A stretch of 64,000 nt of DNA from positions 620,001-684,000 of the forward strand of contig JAXDDX010000168.1 in assembly GCA_034670405.1 (NCBI GenBank), given 5' to 3'. Under the pieces are notes generated by a model that saw nothing but the letters and a program-made list of their open reading frames with translations, was not told where the DNA came from and searched no databases. The position numbers and the translations under genes were made by a program. Source of the DNA: Hoplostethus atlanticus. Its lineage: Eukaryota > Chordata > Actinopteri > Trachichthyiformes > Trachichthyidae. Numbering within the stretch: the stretch's first letter is position 1; the number at the start of each line of letters is the position of its first letter. Shown one piece after another: positions 13,101 through 23,800 of this stretch.

Positions 13101-14423
13101 TAATGGACCACAAATCCCACAGCGCTTTGAAGACAAAGTGTTCAAACATTTTACGGCTGCACTAGGCAGGATTTTCATGTAAAAATACACCCATTTTAAA
13201 TCAGCCTAAATCAAAAAGTAAGGCTGCAATAGAGAACAGCATCTGTAATTGAGACACCATGGCGTCACCCTATTTGCCCAAACTGTTATTAATCTTCTCC
13301 AAATCAGAAGTAGTGAATCAAACCTAAAACAATGAAACTCAAAAGGTGTCTCCTGAACTAGTGGTTCTCAATCCTGGTCCTGATCCTGGTTTTCATCCCA
13401 GCCATCAAATCAGGGGCTGGTTTACACCTCGGACGCCAGGTGAGTGCAGTTAACTACCTGGTAGGAGAGAACACCAGCAGGGCTCTGAGAACCAGGATTA
13501 AGAACCAACTGTAAACAGCAGTGAGCAAGTGCTCCTCCAGAGAAAGCTGGACTTGCCAACAATGTCTGAACCTCTTCACATGTTGTTGTTAATGTTGTTT
13601 TTCAGCAATGACAAGTTGTAAAGGGGTAAACAGTCTGGTTCCCACTGCAATTGGGCTGAAACCCACCATCTAATACAATGTGTGTGAAGCAAGCTGTAAA
13701 TTCCTTTCTTCTACATTCCTGTAAAGTGACCCATTTGTAAAAACCCCTGACATTCCCTGCATTCCCAAGAGCATTTATCAAATACCCTGAATTTCTGCTC
13801 CTCCAAATTCCACGATTCAATTACACGGCCACTGGGGGATCCTGTAAAATGCTTTACTGAACTCTAATCAAGAACATTTAAGGCCTGGAATTTAGATAAT
13901 GTGATTTTTAAGAAACTTTATCAGGGTCTGTCTTGTTTCCCCTGAGACGCTCACAGGTGACAGATGGAAAGGAAAAGAACAACAATGTATATTTAAATTA
14001 TATGGTAAGGTTCGGTTTGCTGCCCCATTCAGAATCTGTTTAGGAGTCACTCAGATTAGGAAAAGGTGACATGCAATTCAGCCTTTAACTCACCGACATA
14101 TTCGTCCATATTGAAGGTCTTCACATACTTGAAAGAGAGATCCCCACTGTTGTGGTACTCAATCAGCTTTTTGTAACAGCCATATGGAGTACTTCCTAAA
14201 AGAAAAAAAATATTTTAAAAAGGTACGTTTAATGATGACAAAGTTACAGGAATTGTTTGCTGATGAAGAGTTTTACTGCATGTCCAAAATCGTGCTTACC
14301 CGTGGGCAGCCCCAGAGTGAAATATCTCTCAGCAGAGGGCTGGAACTGGATGATTCTGTTGCGGATGTACTTGGCTGCCCATTCGCTGGCCAAGTCATAG
14401 TCGTCCAGAATGACCAGCCTCAT
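7199..14423 (-). CDS. gnpda2: Glucosamine-6-phosphate deaminase 2
   Basis: This gene encodes the cytosolic enzyme that converts glucosamine 6-phosphate to fructose 6-phosphate and ammonia, linking amino-sugar catabolism to glycolysis. Coding exons, in transcript order: 14423-14300, 14195-14094, 13063-12881, 11065-10881, 10491-10317, 7257-7199. They total 828 nt and 275 aa plus stop; human GNPDA2 is 276 aa. All donors are GT, all acceptors AG, and phase is kept throughout. Family catalytic residues fall at their usual numbers: Asp72 in FNMDEYVG, and Asp141, His143 and Glu148 in [10 protein letters not shown]. The N-terminus [15 protein letters not shown] and the [15 protein letters not shown] stretch favour GNPDA2 over GNPDA1. 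Reading past the donor at 10316 gives a false tail; the true C-terminus ([11 protein letters not shown]) lies 3 kb away in the last exon. Coding begins 12 nt into an exon whose acceptor is at 14436, so a noncoding first exon lies upstream. Confidence 0.95.
7612..8199 (-). mobile_element. Internally deleted Tc1-type transposon
   Basis: The terminal inverted repeats begin CACTATATGGCCAAA and end in the matching TAGCCATATAGTG, with TA on each side (7610-7611 and 8200-8201), the Tc1/mariner target duplication. The minus-strand frame (8149-7583) is the C-terminal part of a Tc1 transposase, with [19 protein letters not shown] carrying the last two acidic positions of the DDE triad region. The 588-bp length, against about 1.6 kb for full-length relatives, shows loss of the N-terminal half. 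It lies in the last intron of gnpda2. Confidence 0.9.
8215..8279. repeat. Perfect 28-bp AT-rich inverted repeat
   Basis: Bases 8215-8242 are the exact reverse complement of 8252-8279, with a 9-nt spacer. The arm contains AAATAAAAACAAAAATACAT and continues AT-rich. It starts 16 bp beyond the Tc1 copy's right TA. Such a palindrome could be the core of a small MITE or extrude as a cruciform; no function is shown. Confidence 0.85.
8290..9500. repeat. Unclassified repeat-like stretch with a C20 run
   Basis: The region looks non-genic and ends with GCTTGAACCCTGGCATCACC followed by GCTTGCAGCTATATT, a string I associate with dispersed fish repeats; it begins near GATTCAAGCCTGTAGGG. A homopolymer of 20 C occupies 8833-8852. 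No terminal repeats or coding frame were found, so class is unknown. Confidence 0.3.
12240..12850 (+). mobile_element. L1-like ORF2 C-terminal remnant
   Basis: Broken frames give the tail of a Tx1/L1-type ORF2 protein: a Thr/[11 protein letters not shown] block (the usual zinc-knuckle-like FWDCP-FW region, degraded), a LLCYLPMK-like stretch and a block corresponding to WRLWI-KE. It lies antisense to gnpda2 in its third coding intron (11066-12880). Frameshifts and stops show it is dead. Confidence 0.55.
13362..13508. mobile_element. Small hAT-type MITE
   Basis: The ends are inverted: GTGGTTCTCAATCCTGGTCC at the left and AACCAGGATTAAGAACCA at the right. The GTGGTTCTCAA start is typical of short non-autonomous hAT derivatives in fish. 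No coding capacity; it lies in the second coding intron of gnpda2 (13064-14093). A clean 8-bp duplication could not be identified. Confidence 0.55.
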
Positions 14424-15149
14424 GTTGTCGGCTAGCTGAACAAACACGAGTGGGATGATAATGTTACAGAGGAAGAAATACAGTAACGTTGGTCCTACTA
14501 CTCTACTGGCGCAATCATACTCTGTTCAGAAACGGGAGATTTGATGTGTTTTTCATTATCGGCACGGGTACATTCTCTTTAAAATATGACTCAAGGCCTT
14601 AATTTAATCAGCAGGGTCCGGGCTTCATTTCGGCGTAGTTATGACCCACTAAGCAGAACTTGGACCAATAAAATGTAAACTTTTACAACAGTTGCTCTCA
14701 CCAAAATACACCATGGATGGCGGTAGCGAGCAGTTTGAACCAATAATAAAAGTTTGAGAATATTTTGAAATAAGTGCCGCTTGGTGGACCTTATGTGTGC
14801 CGAAATAAAGAGTGGCTACTGCCGATTCAAATATATGTATTCCTATTTTAAGGAGTTTGCACCATTGCCTATCAGCAATAATCAAATAAATTGTGAGATT
14901 TTGGAATGGAGTTCGGCGTAGCTTTCTCTCCATAGGAGAACGTAACACATCGTCTAGGCTAGCTGAGGCTAACGTTAGCGCGCCAGGCTAACTGGGATCG
15001 AAGCGGATACTCGCAAGTTTGATTATATGCTTAACAACAGCTAACTAGCCAATTAAGGTGGTTTAGCTAACCTGAATACATTGTATATTCAGGTTAGCTA
15101 CACTAACCTGAATAACACTAACTAGATGATATTGTAGTTGTATTGGTTT

Positions 15150-15275
15150 ACCTTTTCTAATATAAAATGCTATTTGCAGGTCGAAAATACTCGGGCTGAA
15201 CCACAAAGCTCCAAAAATCGCCCCTCTTTTTCTCCGTGACCCGGAAGCTGATGTTAGTCCGCCATGTTGCTTAGT
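15150..15275 (-). promoter_or_regulatory. Candidate gnpda2 promoter and noncoding first exon
   Basis: On the minus strand an AACATGGCGGAC motif (about 15257-15268) resembles a YY1-type initiator of TATA-less housekeeping promoters. A plausible splice donor, AAAAGGTAAAC, follows at about 15153. A noncoding exon is needed because coding exon 1 opens with a splice acceptor at 14436. Placement is an inference without transcript data. Confidence 0.35.
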
Positions 15276-15724
15276 CGTCCATAAACTCTTCTTCGGCATT
15301 ATTAATGTAAATCGCTCCTTTTGGAAATCCATCCAGCAACTGTTCTCCACTTGTTTTGGTACCGCTCATTCACAAGAAACCCGTGGCCAGATATTTGCAG
15401 TTAGATATTTGATAACATTTATGATAATGATGTTCTCTTTGAAAACGTTTTATTTGGTTTCCTAAAGAAATATTATACATTCTTAAATTCATATACTGCA
15501 TTGCAAATATATTAATAAATATATTGTTTTTGATATATGTTGGATGGGCCTATTTTAATTCCAATATCTCACAAAAGCAATATTGCAAGAGTCAAATTTG
15601 TTGGAATTGTGCCACTAAGAAAATTCATTCATTATGTTGGCTGATGAAATAGTTCACCATGAGTGGTCTTAAGACTACATAGAATATATAGCCATGGCAG
15701 TGCAGGCTAAATATGAATATGACA

Positions 15725-15815
15725 TTTGGCACCTTTGTCGCATGTCATCCACCTCTCTCCCCCCAATCTTTCCTGTCTCTCTCTTAACTATGAACTGTCC
15801 AAAAATAATCGTAGA
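15725..15815 (+). repeat. tRNA-SINE tail fragment
   Basis: TTTGTCGCATGTCATCC followed by CTCTCTCCCCC-like and TTTCCTGTCTCTCTCTTAAC matches the body of the fuller SINE at 34462-34632. The tRNA-like head is missing. Confidence 0.5.
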
Positions 15816-16294
15816 CTTTAAGATAGTCAAGTACACTTTTTTGAATAAATTAATGCAGGGGCTTGCAAACATTTACTAGTCACTGAGCCACAAAATAGAC
15901 ACATTAGAGCCACAGACCCCCATTTGATCCGATTTACTCCCAGGGATCCATATGGGAAGAATATTGTTGATTTTTTATTTGATTGATTAACTGTCTATAC
16001 TGTACATACGGAGATTAAAGTGGTGAGAGTGAAACCAACGATTACAATAGTCGTGCTTCTACATTTTATAATTGGGCTATTTCTAGTGAATTAATACATC
16101 CCAGCAGTACAATACTGAAATTAAACTGTTTCTGATTTTCCCAGCGAGCCCTTCAATCCACCTCAAGGACCCCACTGCGAAAACATCTTTGAAAATATGT
16201 CGAAGTACATCACCATCCGGGACAATGGGTGGCAGTATGGGACTCGCCTTTGAACCAAGGAGAGGAGACGAAGAAGCTTGACCTCTGGCTGCCG

Positions 16295-16326
16295 GATCAA
16301 CTTCCTGTCAGATCAGCTTCCTGTCA
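16295..16326 (+). promoter_or_regulatory. Tandem ETS-type sites just upstream of cox8b
   Basis: GATCAACTTCCTGTCA is followed immediately by GATCAGCTTCCTGTCA, a 16-bp unit repeated with one change. Each has a CTTCC core (GGAAG on the other strand). Paired GABP/NRF-2 (ETS) sites are a known feature of nuclear cytochrome oxidase subunit promoters. They lie 47-78 bp before the ATG, so they could be promoter or 5' UTR; the transcription start was not located. Confidence 0.4.
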
Positions 16327-16372
16327 CATCTGCTTCAGACGAGGAGAAAGTGCTTCACCTCATCAGACAACC

Positions 16373-18207
16373 ATGACTGGGCTCCTGAGGACTATCGCTG
16401 CCCGCGTTGCCCCTACCCTGCGGGGACCCGCCGTCATTCAGCGGGCTAATCTTTACACCAGACCAGCCAAGGATACACTCGGCCCCGTCGTAAGTCCACT
16501 GTTACGACCAAACCTCCTTTGCGCTAATGCTAAAGCTAGCTAGCTAGCGTCCGTGCCGTCCTTGGCAAGCGAGGTCAAAACCAGTTTTCAGGAAGGCAAC
16601 GGTTAAGTTATAGTTAATATGCTTGTTTTTATATATTTTGTCATAAAGCCCAACATGTAATCAAATAATTTCATATACCTGTAACAAACCTTTTTAATGT
16701 TCCCAGTTCAACTTCCTCCAGCTCTCGTATGAACATAACGTCAGGCTGAAGTAAATTATAAATCTGTTAATTTAATGTTGCCTTGCTTAATAAGAACGTA
16801 CACACCTAGAAGAACATGAGTTAAGAAGTTATCCGACATGGTAGGATCCACTATCCAATTCGGCATGCATCCAATACACCAAGTAGCACGTTTTTAGCAG
16901 TTTCAGAACAGGTTCGCCTCTATTCCCAGTCTTCCACCAAAGTGACGTTACACAAAAACGTGGGAGCAAGTATGTGTAAATGAATCACTTATCTAAAACG
17001 TAACATCAAACTGCTACATTTTGGAATGTAGTTTTGGGGAACTACTTCTCCATGCAAGAGAGAATAGCACATACTGGGTTTAGGGATCACCCTATGTTAT
17101 TAACCAATGTTATACCAATCACCCCAATTGAACAATGTGTAATTATCATGTGTGTAACTACAACTTTCCTTCCAACTACTACATGGAAGGAAAAACTGCT
17201 GAAGTCATCACTGCCAGTCTTGAAGCTCAGTAATAGGAGAACCTGGTTTGATAATCCAGGTCTTAGTTTGGTTTAACTAATTTGCTGCAACCTTTTTACT
17301 GGGTTACTACTTAATGTTCTTAGAGATGCATTAAAAATATGAAAAGGCTGGAACATGACCAAGTGGCAGACCACATACAAATAAAGGCTACATTAGACTA
17401 GTAGACTCATACTATTTGCTTCCTAAGTAATACACCTATATAACCATACCTGCAGGGAGATCTGCAGGAGACAACATCAGTCATGATGCCGTGTAAGAAC
17501 ACCATGTGGTTCACTGCACAAGCAAGATATTTTTAACCAAAAATCACTTTGAATTATGATTTATAATCTCTGAAAGGAAAATAATAGCTACATTATAATT
17601 CTACATTATAATATTCAAAGTGTGAGATACTTGGCACCATTTAGTCTCCATTCACACTGCAGCTGTGAACAGCAAAAAGCTGCATGGAGTTTTCAATTCC
17701 AATCTGGACCACATGGATACGTGGCACAAAATAGGATCCAGAGGCATGTGGCTGTATTTGAACGCTCACATCAGAATTTGTCAGTGTTTACAATAAGTAA
17801 AACCTGCGCCATTTGACTGAGCAAAAATGGATGTGACATCTTTTATTATTACTTTGCACATCATGTCAGTTCATATTGATATGGGTTGCATCCTAGACTA
17901 GATGTGACCAGTCATCCAAAAAAAATCAGGCACAAGCAGCAACTCAGAATTGAGCATGAAGGCCTGTGGTGCAAACAGAGCCTTGGAGACACTTTTATTG
18001 AATTCAATACAATGTATGCTGCACACTGTGATTAGTCAGGCAGATCTTAATAAGCAGTAATGAAAATAAAGATTGTATCTGAAATTAATGAATGCTGCCT
18101 CTCTTGTCCAGGAAACAGTCGTTGGATTGGGGATGTTCACTCTGGCTATCCTGGGACCGTCGGGATGGGTTCTAGCCCACCTTGAGGAATACAAGAAGAA
18201 AGAATAA
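16373..18207 (+). CDS. cox8b: Cytochrome c oxidase subunit 8, mitochondrial (8B-like)
   Basis: This gene encodes a small nuclear subunit of respiratory complex IV with a single inner-membrane helix. Coding exons are 16373-16489 (39 codons) and 18112-18207 (31 codons plus stop), giving 70 aa; donor GTAAGT, acceptor TTGTCCAG. Exon 1 is a basic, Arg-rich targeting presequence (MTGLLRTIAARVAPTLRG). Exon 2 carries the hydrophobic segment VVGLGMFTLAILGPSGWVL, then the family signature W-V-L-A-H-L-E-x-Y-K-K at the C-terminus. The WVLAHLE-YKK end is closer to COX8B than to COX8A, but the paralog label is less certain than the family. The first ATG of the presequence frame was taken as start. It is divergent from gnpda2, about 2 kb away. 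Confidence 0.9.
16490..18111 (+). other. cox8b intron, no recognised element
   Basis: This 1.6-kb intron holds no coding exon, transposon terminus or RNA gene that I can recognise. Open frames inside it are short and featureless. Confidence 0.6.
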
Positions 18208-20867
18208 GATGGACATTTAACGTCTTTTTATCTGGTGTATCCAGTTTATTGTCATGATTGCTCTAGTAATAACCCGGGACCATCATTACCAAGTTCCCTG
18301 ATAAAGAGGAATCATTATGGAACAAGGTTTTAAACCCTTTTACTCTACTACCTCTCTGGCAGTTTACTTTCCTCCTTCCAGAACTCAGTTTTAAAGAACA
18401 CCTGACAAACGATTGGCTGTGCAACATCAATTGTATTGGACATCTTCCCTCATGAGGAGTATGTTACATTGATCTTAAATCTTATTTAAACCAACTGTTT
18501 TGCTTGTCTTGTCTTTATTTGTAGCCCTAAGATAAAAATCCACCTTCACAACATGCCAATCAAAGGGGAGTGTTGTTTAAAATCAAAGCATCTTTTCCTT
18601 TTATCGGAAATTTGTTTTGCAGACAGGTTTTAAAATAAAAACATCACCATATCGTATGCAACACACAAACATCAGTTGATAGGATCACAGAGGATGACAA
18701 TGGTTTGATTGATTGCTCATCAGTACAAAATATAAAGTTCCTGCACAGGCACCAGAAGCTACGTTTCATGTGCAAATTAAGTAATCTAATCACAGAAGGT
18801 GCTAAGTGGGTTCTTTTGTAAGTTTTGATACTCTATACTATAGTGACACCCAGAGGGTATCACCCCAAACTGCACCCTGAGAGGTTGACCAGGGCAATCA
18901 GGAATGGCACTGGTTGTCCTTTCTCCTCTCAAAAATGTTAGATTTTATTGCCAATTGTTTAGTGTGTGGCGCCATGTTGGAACTAAGAATTGTTTGGCTG
19001 CTGCTTTCCATTCCATCCACAGCTGGCATAGACTAACAGTGGTGGGGCGATTTTAGGACATGAGGTTTGGGGGGGCTGAGCCCCCTCAGAGAAGGTTGAT
19101 TTTGTTGTGCGCTTTGCCTGTGCCGAATTTTTTAATTAATTATATTTTATTTAATGTGTGCTGCGCATGCACATTGATTTACTTAATTAGAATAAAACTA
19201 GTAGGCCAACAGCTAGTGACCAGAACATCTATAGGCCTGCATAGAGCCTTTTAGGAGGTATGGATAGAATGTATTCAAGAAGGGGACAAGAAATCCTCTC
19301 CATGACACTCAGGTTTCACTGAAACCACTGAGGAGCAGGTACCAAAGTATCCTGGAACAGATTTTAGAAGGATACTAGGTATACAAATATAGAAAAACTA
19401 AGACCCTAGTAATATTATATGAATACCATAGCAGATTAGAAAATACCATCAAGTAGGATTAGGTCACTATAAATTCCCTGCCGGGGAGCACAAACGTTCC
19501 TACAGGAATGATATAGGAATATTATAATGGTTTTTCATCATGAATAACTACAAAAATGCTACACATTTGCTTTAAGTTCAACAATATTTTCCTTCAAAGA
19601 TTCCTCTCTCATCTATCTTGCCTGATCACTTTCTTACCTGGCTGCTGTACATACAAGTAACAGACTATTGAGTGTGCATTTCTCAAGTTTACGACCTCTG
19701 TCCCACTCACCTACCCTCTGGGATTAGCTGCTCTGACCTGAGTTCAGTTGTGTAGTGCTGCTGTCTGCCTCTTCATTATGTCTCTCTAGTCTAGCTAGCG
19801 CCCGATCTGGTGGTGGCAGGTCTCTCTCTCTCTCTCTCTCTCTGAAATGTATGTTTTGAAGTGCAAACAAGGTCTGGAAAAGCATCAGAGAAAACATAAT
19901 ATGGTCCTGATCCACATGGGACTACACATTTCATGTAATTAAAGACCCCACTGTCTGGTACAATATTGTGATATGCATGCACTAAGTAACAGTCATATTG
20001 CCCTGCCGCTATCAGCACGCATTATAACACACAAAACCTTCAAATCCAGTCAAGAAATTATGTCTTTTGAGTCTTCTACTGGTGGCTGCTGGGAGCTGAC
20101 CAGTAGAACCACAGTCTTCTACTGGTGGCTAGGAGCTGCCTACTTAGGATCAGGCATAAGGTGTCCAGTCAGGTTTTAGGGTAGATCTGCAGTTAGGGGT
20201 TGGTTTATTTTCAACATTAACAGCTTTGCAGCTTGTCCAGAAAGAAGCAAACTTAAAGAAGATGGTTATTATGATGTCTCGGTTAAAATTATATACATCT
20301 TTACCATAGAAAGTGGTTGTTTTTTTTGTTGCATTCAACACTGGTCCTGGAATTTCTGGAATATCATGGAATTTAAAGAGGACAAACAGGAATAGTAAGG
20401 GAATTTGATAAAAACTACTGTAAGTATTTACCTTCATTGAACTGAGTTGTCTTTAGTTTGGGGTGGTTCAGGCCTCGGCTCCACATCAGTTTTGTAACTT
20501 GCCGGCCAAAGCCCCACTTGCAAACAACTCCACGTGAGTTGTAATCCTCTCTTCCGCTGCCCATGTTACGTATAGATGGCTACCTCCTAGTTACTGGTCA
20601 TAAGGAACCGGTTGTATGTAGTAATCCCTTACACACGCACCTTCCACATCTTCCTCCCCCACCTTTCGACTTGAGTCTCCAGAAATTCCCTTCAGATTTT
20701 AGTCAGAAGTAACATTTTGCCATATTGATTTACTGCATCCCTTTTGTATTGACCGTTCTGCCCGACTCTGGAAGGTGTGTGTAGTTTTCCTTCCAAGATT
20801 TTTTGAGGCTCTTAAATTCGTTTGTGTGCATATTTATTTTTATTTTTGCTTTTACACATTTCTAAAA
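18208..20867. other. cox8b to rrh intergenic region
   Basis: The proximal part is probably cox8b 3' untranslated sequence; AATAAA-type signals occur near 18633-18640 (TTTTAAAATAAAAAC). A pure CT tract lies at 19821-19843. A local duplication of GTCTTCTACTGGTGGCT occurs at about 20067 and 20113. The stretch just upstream of 20868 should hold the rrh promoter, but no convincing TATA or photoreceptor-type element was identified. Confidence 0.5.
19821..19843. repeat. (CT)n microsatellite
   Basis: Uninterrupted CT dinucleotide run of about 23 bp in the cox8b-rrh intergenic region. Confidence 0.95.
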
Positions 20868-23800
20868 ATGGGGTTAGACTCTGGAGTCAACACTTCGGGT
20901 CATATCGAGCCTTATGGGGGTCAAAGTGCCTTTACACAACTGGAGCACAATATAGTGGCTGGATATCTCATCATTGCAGGTAAAACCAATCAAATGATTG
21001 AGTTGTTGAATGGATAGATAGCACTCTGTTGTGATTCTGTAAAATATTGTGAGTTTTGTGATGCCATTGCCTTATGTGCTTCTGTACATGGGATGATTTG
21101 TCTTTTTATATTGTGTGCTCATGTATATCAAATGAATCATTTGTAAAAGAGTATACAATGTAATTGCGCACTTCACCATTAAATACTTTAAAGAGGACTC
21201 TTTAAAAACGTTTCACAAGCCGATTAACTGTTAAAATCTTTCATGGCAGGAAACAACTCATGTTAAATTTATAAAATGTATAGGCTACTTTGATTAAGAG
21301 GCAAACCCTTTGTGTGAGCTCTAAATAGGAATGGTTTGGAAGGATTAATGTAATCTTTAATAGTTGGTAATATACTGTAGGAATGTTAAGATGCTTGAGA
21401 AACAAGGAAAATAGATAGAAGTGGAAATCAATGCCAATAGAATCTGGCCTGGTACAAGCAGTTGTCTATTATGTGTGTAGTATGTACTGTCATCTAGTGA
21501 TGTAATTCTCAATGGACAATGGCTTTTCAAAAGAGCTTGTATTAGCCCAACTTTGGCAATGTCTGCAGCATTATGTAACATATTCAAGCCATGGCAATGT
21601 AACCTGTGATGGAGGTTTAGCAAGAACATCTACTATGCAACTTTGCTTAATTTTAAGAGAATTTTCACCAATGTCTACTATCTCCAATGTTTCTGAATCC
21701 CTGATTTGGCATTCCAATATTATCATTCTGATAAAGGCAGTGATACACAAGATAATGCTGTGAGCAACACTTATGGGCAACACTGATAGACTATTGGCCC
21801 TGGATCTCAATATGAACTTCATTACCCAGAAATCATGTAACATGATGTCAGTAAACTGTCATCACAGCACCTGTCTTTTTTGCACCCATGGTCAACTCTG
21901 AGGTTGTAGCATATAATGCTCATTCCGCCCCTCTTTGTTCAGCCAATCACAAGTCACCAGCCTCTTCCCCAAACCAAGCAACTGTGTTAGCCAGCAAGCT
22001 AACCCTATCTAATGCCACCCCAAAGGAAATTCTGCATATCATATTTATGTGGAATTAATTATTTGTTTGTTATCAATAATTTCTCGGCTAGCTTGCTTTT
22101 TTGCCAAGCTAAAGCCCAACCAGCTAATTAGCTGGCTGCCTAGTGTATCTCACACCTACGTTACTGTTAGCTTGCTACGTAGTTTAAGTTAATTAAGTTT
22201 ATTAAAGTTAGACTATGTTCATATGGTTTCAGTGCATTATATTTGTAAAGTTACAGTATGCTATCTCCATTGCTGGTTCTCAGTGCATTCATATTTTCTA
22301 TCGTGCCCCCGAGGCATGTCTGACTCAAGAGGGAAGCTGGACTTGCAATGCAATTCACTACTTTCCTAACCTCCTTCTAGGCTGTTTTGTCAGATAGCCC
22401 CTGAGGTTGATATAAAATCTATAGTTACTGTGCTAATGAGGCTTGAAAAGGATGCAATGTCATCTAGCACAGCATTTAGCCTACTTTCATTTCATATAAG
22501 CCTCAGACTATCTGACAAACCAGCCTGGAAGGAGGTTGGGAGGAAGGCAGTTTTATTTGCTGGATGGGGTGGAGGCACGGGATTGTTAAAAAGAAAAGTC
22601 ATTTTTAATTTCATTGCGACTTTAAAAACCTACTGGATTTGGATTTTGGCATGTTGAGGGTCAGCTAGTGGCCAGTGTGCTATGGTGCTCTGGTACTTTG
22701 GATGTTAGATTACTTACAAAAATGTTTCCAAAAGGGTTGAGGTTGAAACAGTTTTACAAATGCACTGTAAATGGGGTTAATTACACAGATTTTGTTTTCC
22801 AGCAGATCTAAGTATATGAATTCTTATTTCCAAAAAATATTGTTGGTAAAAATTGTAACTATTGTACCAAAACAAACATTCACCAAAATATGGGTATCAT
22901 TTATTTTCCTTCCCTTACAATTATTAGCTTGACCGTTTGACTTTTACATTCCACGCTGTTTCATCTTTTTCAGGTGTCGTCAGTTTAGCTAGCAACATTG
23001 TGGTGCTGCTAATGTTTGTGAAATTTAAGGAGCTACGCACTGCCACCAATGCCATTATAATCAACCTTGCCTTCACTGACATTGGCGTGGCCGGCATCGG
23101 CTATCCAATGTCTGCTGCCTCAGACCTTCATGGCAGCTGGAAATTTGGCTACACTGGTTGCCAGGTTGGTGGAATGTGAGAGTTGCCCAGGAATTTCTTT
23201 TTTTTTTTACATTGAATAGATGTTGATACGATGGCCTGCACCATGAAAGTTGATGTCCATTGCTGCTACCTGCATTGTGTTGTGAAATCTGGACATAATA
23301 TCAGTTCAAAACAGTTTCCAATAGTAATATGAACATAGTCTTAGTTTCTTGTCTTATCAGTATTGATGAAACTCAGAGAAATGTTGTCACAGTCACAATT
23401 TTATCATTTAGAGAAAGCCACAATCACATGATGAAGAAACCTAAGAATAACTTGACTGGTCGTGAGACTAGTCCTGACGCACATTCGCATTCAGCTGCTT
23501 CTGTGCAGCAGGCTGCATGTTTGAATTCTTTTGGGAGATTATAGGCTTTCTACAAGGCTCTGTGTTATTTCACAGTGATATTGGGCCATGTGATACTAAT
23601 CTGAGTTGAGGAATGGAGCTGGGAAACCTAGACCCAAGTGCTTTGATTGGGCACAGTTTTTACTGACCGATGTCAAAGTGCAATGGATTTTTTCCAGATC
23701 TTTTTCTACAAACATACAAAATATGTATTGTACATGCTGAGGACAATGTTGGAAGTGATTTTTCCATCAGCCTTTCACTCCTTCCATCATCGCCGTTTGC

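Noticed and set aside
20775-20867. Upstream in-frame ATG giving a longer rrh N-terminus
   Set aside because: The extension is hydrophobic and Phe-rich, unlike opsin N-termini; the start at 20868 gives the expected length.
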